Source of the DNA: Zoogloea sp.
Lineage (GTDB): Bacteria; Pseudomonadota; Gammaproteobacteria; Burkholderiales; Rhodocyclaceae
DNA length: 35,279 nt
Assembly (NCBI GenBank): GCA_023150125.1
Contig: JAKLLM010000004.1
Location: forward strand, 1 to 35,279
Reading direction: 5' to 3'
How positions within the stretch are numbered: position 1 is the stretch's first letter; the number at the start of each line of letters is the position of its first letter. The position numbers and the translations under genes were made by a program. The notes below the pieces were generated by a model. The model saw only the letters and a list, made by a program, of their open reading frames with translations. It searched no databases and was not told the origin of the DNA. This document shows, one piece after another, positions 33,134 to 35,279 of the stretch.

Positions 33134-33150
33134 TGCAAGCCTCGCGCCAG
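33134..33150 (-). promoter_or_regulatory. Sigma-54 promoter of fdnG
   Basis: On the minus strand the sequence is CTGGCGCGAGGCTTGCA. It matches the sigma-54 consensus at both elements (TGGCRCG and TTGCA), with exactly 10 bases between the GG of the -24 and the GC of the -12 element. The predicted start of transcription is near 33124, giving a leader of about 40 nt before the fdnG ATG. Confidence 0.72.
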
Positions 33151-33202
33151 CTTCGCGTGCCTTTCAAAACAGGGATTTAGTGGTGCTCACTGAAAAAAAT
33201 TG

Positions 33203-33235
33203 GGACATTTTGTCCTTGGCTAGGACAGATTGTCT
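33203..33235. promoter_or_regulatory. Two tandem GGACA-N3-TGTCY palindromes, candidate activator sites
   Basis: GGACA-TTT-TGTCC at 33203-33215 and GGACA-GAT-TGTCT at 33223-33235 share the same half-sites and spacing and are 20 bp apart start to start, about two helical turns. They lie roughly 80-110 bp upstream of the predicted fdnG transcription start, where enhancer-binding proteins of sigma-54 promoters bind. The regulator is unknown. Confidence 0.6.
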
Positions 33236-33547
33236 ATGTGCAGCGCAGCGTAATCCCGGCATGAGAGCCAGTCTTCTTCAAGACTTGCAATGTCCTCGAT
33301 ACCTAGACGTGGGGACAAGCCCCCTGCAATCTTCAGTAGCAGCGTTTATGGCAGATGCTGTTTTTTTTATTAAGAAACGAAAATATCGTGCCGATAAGCT
33401 AAGCGTCATTGGACGAACACAAGGGCGTGGCTCGCTCCCGGAGCGCATGACCACGACACCTACTACAGCAGCCGGACCGAACAGCAGATGAAATATGCAA
33501 GTCCGCATCTGCTCAGGGAATCAATGAAACCAACCGAGTGAATCGAC
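33236..33547. other. Gene-free AT-richer stretch
   Basis: I see no supported gene in these 312 bases. A run of eight T at 33360-33367 and AT-rich sequence to about 33400 mark a change in composition from the GC-rich block to the left. The stretch should hold the promoter of the GTPase gene that follows, but no convincing -35/-10 pair was found. Confidence 0.5.
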
Positions 33548-35279
33548 ATGCACGAGAAAAATATCGACCTGCTCTGCGAAGAAGCCCGACGCTTGCTCAA
33601 AACTGAGATCGACTTCCTGAAAAAAATGCAGGATGAATCAGGTGTCATTGTCCAGGCGCATGAAGGTGAGAGTCAGACCTTTGACCGTGATTCCATTCTC
33701 AAGCACGGTGAGGTGCTTAAGGGTGAGCTGACCAAGCTTGAAGAACTCGAGATGGTACTGGCGGTTGTTGGCACGATGAAGGCCGGCAAGTCCACCACCA
33801 TCAATGCGATTGTCGGAACCGAAGTGCTGCCCAACCGCAATCGTCCGATGACGGCCTTGCCGACGCTTATCCGCCATACTCCCGGCCAGACCGAGCCGGT
33901 ATTGAAATTCGACAACAACACACCCATCAACGATTTGATGAGTACTTTGCACAAGATCGTCCAGAGTTCCAAGGCAAAAGACTACGTTGATGATTTGAAG
34001 CGCAATCCAGACATGGAAGAACTGATTGCGCTGATCGATCGGAAGGCCACTTTCAAGCCGATCTACCAGGGTTCTGAATCCATTTTTTGGTTCCTCAAGA
34101 GCCTGAACGATCTTGTGCGCTTGTGTGGGGATATGCAGGTGGATTTTCCTTTCACTAGCTACGACGAAATCCATGAAATGCCGGTGATCGAGGTGGAGTT
34201 TGTGCACCTGCGCGAAATGAAGGCGACCAACGGACGCCTGACCTTGCTGGATACTCCGGGCCCCAACGAGGCAGGTCAGCAGCATCTGCGCAAGATGCTC
34301 AAGGAGCAATTGACCAAGGCCTCTGCGGTTCTGGCAATTCTCGATTTCACGCAGCTCAAATCGGATGCGGACGCTGAAGTCCGCAGGGAACTCGAAGAAA
34401 TCGCTGGTGTGGCTGAAGGCCGTCTTTTCACGCTGGTTAACAAGTTTGATCAAAAGGACAGGCACGGCGACGACGAGGAGCAAGTCAAGGCCTTCGTGTC
34501 CGAGAAGCTGATGGAGGGGCGGATCGAAAAGAGTCACGTGTTTCCGGTCTCGTCCAAGTGGGGCTACCTTGCGAACCGAGCGAGGAACGAGCTCTTTGTG
34601 AATAAAAAGCTGCCCGACGCAACGGAGCATTCGTGGGTTGTGGATTTTGCCGAAGAAGCTTTTGGTCGTAGGTGGGAAAGCAAGATCGGCGACGCGGAAG
34701 AGGTGAAACATGCGGCCGACGAACTCTGGAAAGACTCCCTCTTTACCGAGCCGATGGAGAAGGTCATCCATGCAGCCCATGCGGGTGCTGCGGCCTATGC
34801 CATCGATTCGGCAGCTGCCAAGCTGATCGATATCGCCAAGCGGGCGGACAATTTCCTCGGGCTGCGTGAGAGTGCCTTGACAAAAAGCGCTCGAGAGCTC
34901 CAAAAGCATATTGCTGAACTACAAAAAGATATGGAGAAAATAGCCGCCAGCGAGAAAGTCACAGTCAATAAAGTGAATGAAATGCTGGCCGGCCTTACGA
35001 AGGGAACGGGTGCGCTGTTTGGTCAGATTGAGAAGAATGCGCTGGAGACGCTTGCCACGTATTTCAAGGAGGGAAAGAGGCAGGAACGCATTCTGGCCGA
35101 AGAGAAGAAGCGGAGCAAAAAGAGCGAGACTGAAGACCATTGGGGCGGCGGCCTGTTTTCCTCCACGCTCAGATCTATCTCCTCGTCCAGCAGGAAGTCC
35201 TCCTCCAGCATCGATGTTGATTTTGACCCCTCTAGCCCGATCATCAAGTTCGATGGGCAGAAGGAGGCCCGAGTCCTGC
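33548..35279 (+). CDS. crfC: CrfC/YjdA-type dynamin-family GTPase (3' end outside the window)
   Basis: 577 codons are present and no stop is reached. The product is closely similar to E. coli CrfC (YjdA), a dynamin-like GTPase that binds the DNA polymerase clamp and affects nucleoid and replication-fork positioning. Motifs: G1 GTMKAGKST (residues 75-83) in MVLAVVGTMKAGKSTTINAI, then EVLPNRNRPMTALPTLIRHTPGQ, G3 LLDTPGPNEAGQ (Asp235), and G4 NKFDQKD (298-304). The helical middle region includes SSKWGYLANRARNELF. From about residue 440 it becomes a coiled coil with a Ser-rich stretch (SSTLRSISSSSRKSSSS). Base composition and codon use are distinctly more AT-rich than in all genes to the left, suggesting transfer. 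The ribosome binding site is weak. Confidence 0.92.
   Translation, partial: MHEKNIDLLCEEARRLLKTEIDFLKKMQDESGVIVQAHEGESQTFDRDSILKHGEVLKGELTKLEELEMVLAVVGTMKAGKSTTINAIVGTEVLPNRNRPMTALPTLIRHTPGQTEPVLKFDNNTPINDLMSTLHKIVQSSKAKDYVDDLKRNPDMEELIALIDRKATFKPIYQGSESIFWFLKSLNDLVRLCGDMQVDFPFTSYDEIHEMPVIEVEFVHLREMKATNGRLTLLDTPGPNEAGQQHLRKMLKEQLTKASAVLAILDFTQLKSDADAEVRRELEEIAGVAEGRLFTLVNKFDQKDRHGDDEEQVKAFVSEKLMEGRIEKSHVFPVSSKWGYLANRARNELFVNKKLPDATEHSWVVDFAEEAFGRRWESKIGDAEEVKHAADELWKDSLFTEPMEKVIHAAHAGAAAYAIDSAAAKLIDIAKRADNFLGLRESALTKSARELQKHIAELQKDMEKIAASEKVTVNKVNEMLAGLTKGTGALFGQIEKNALETLATYFKEGKRQERILAEEKKRSKKSETEDHWGGGLFSSTLRSISSSSRKSSSSIDVDFDPSSPIIKFDGQKEARVL

Noticed and set aside
33078-33491. Open frame upstream of the CrfC-like gene
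   Set aside because: It runs through the fdnG promoter, has no ribosome binding site, and shows no domain or coding bias.
1-35279. CRISPR arrays, rRNA genes or complete insertion sequences
   Set aside because: No regularly spaced repeat arrays, rRNA-like segments or transposase genes were seen on either strand.

Overview
The window reads as a GC-rich betaproteobacterial chromosome, most likely Rhodocyclales (Azoarcus/Thauera/Dechloromonas-like; this is inference). The best clues are an elongation factor P with arginine at position 32 next to its rhamnosyltransferase EarP, a rhombosortase with a GlyGly-CTERM lipoprotein, a SelC/SelA/SelB selenocysteine system, and a respiratory formate dehydrogenase. 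No rRNA, CRISPR array, complete IS or phage module was seen.

Layout. (1) 2-5022, plus strand: a tightly overlapping set holding the C-terminal part of an acyl-ACP synthetase, a rhombotarget lipoprotein, its rhombosortase, a Tat-exported amidohydrolase and an LplT-PlsC fusion. The two lipid genes together make up the parts of an Aas/LplT lysophospholipid reacylation system, and the protein-sorting genes sit between them. (2) 5030-7205, minus: a membrane protein, a haem c sensor (DUF3365) and a degenerate receiver protein, behind a palindrome-rich control region. (3) 7456-10448, minus: yaeQ, a LEA-like lipoprotein, efp and earP, with three clear terminators. (4) 10498-11258: two diverged copies of a roughly 200-bp AT-rich repeat, each with a perfect DnaA box, flanking an 89-residue protein. 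(5) 11401-22915: mostly independent genes (SRPBCC protein, class V aminotransferase, small lipoproteins, exported HhH protein, GspE-like ATPase, AEC and EamA carriers, a large ankyrin-like exported protein, YjdM, and a NYN/OST-HTH putative RNase).

(6) 22942-33083, minus: a selenium-formate block. Read in transcription order it is fdnG (selenocysteine UGA plus SECIS hairpin), fdnH (single-base frameshift in a G run), fdnI, terminator, fdhE, selA, selB, a 244-bp MITE-like element, tRNA-Sec, a GcvH-like protein and a DsrE-like protein. Upstream of fdnG is a good sigma-54 promoter with two tandem palindromes 20 bp apart, a candidate activator site. The block supplies the enzyme, its maturation factor FdhE, and the tRNA, synthase and elongation factor needed to decode its UGA; selD is not in the window. 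(7) 33236-35279: base composition becomes visibly more AT-rich, and a CrfC/YjdA-type dynamin GTPase runs off the edge. This may be the start of an acquired segment.

The most interesting candidates are the rhombosortase/lysophospholipid locus, the duplicated DnaA-box repeats, the sigma-54 control region of fdnG, and the MITE-like element filling the selB-selC gap.
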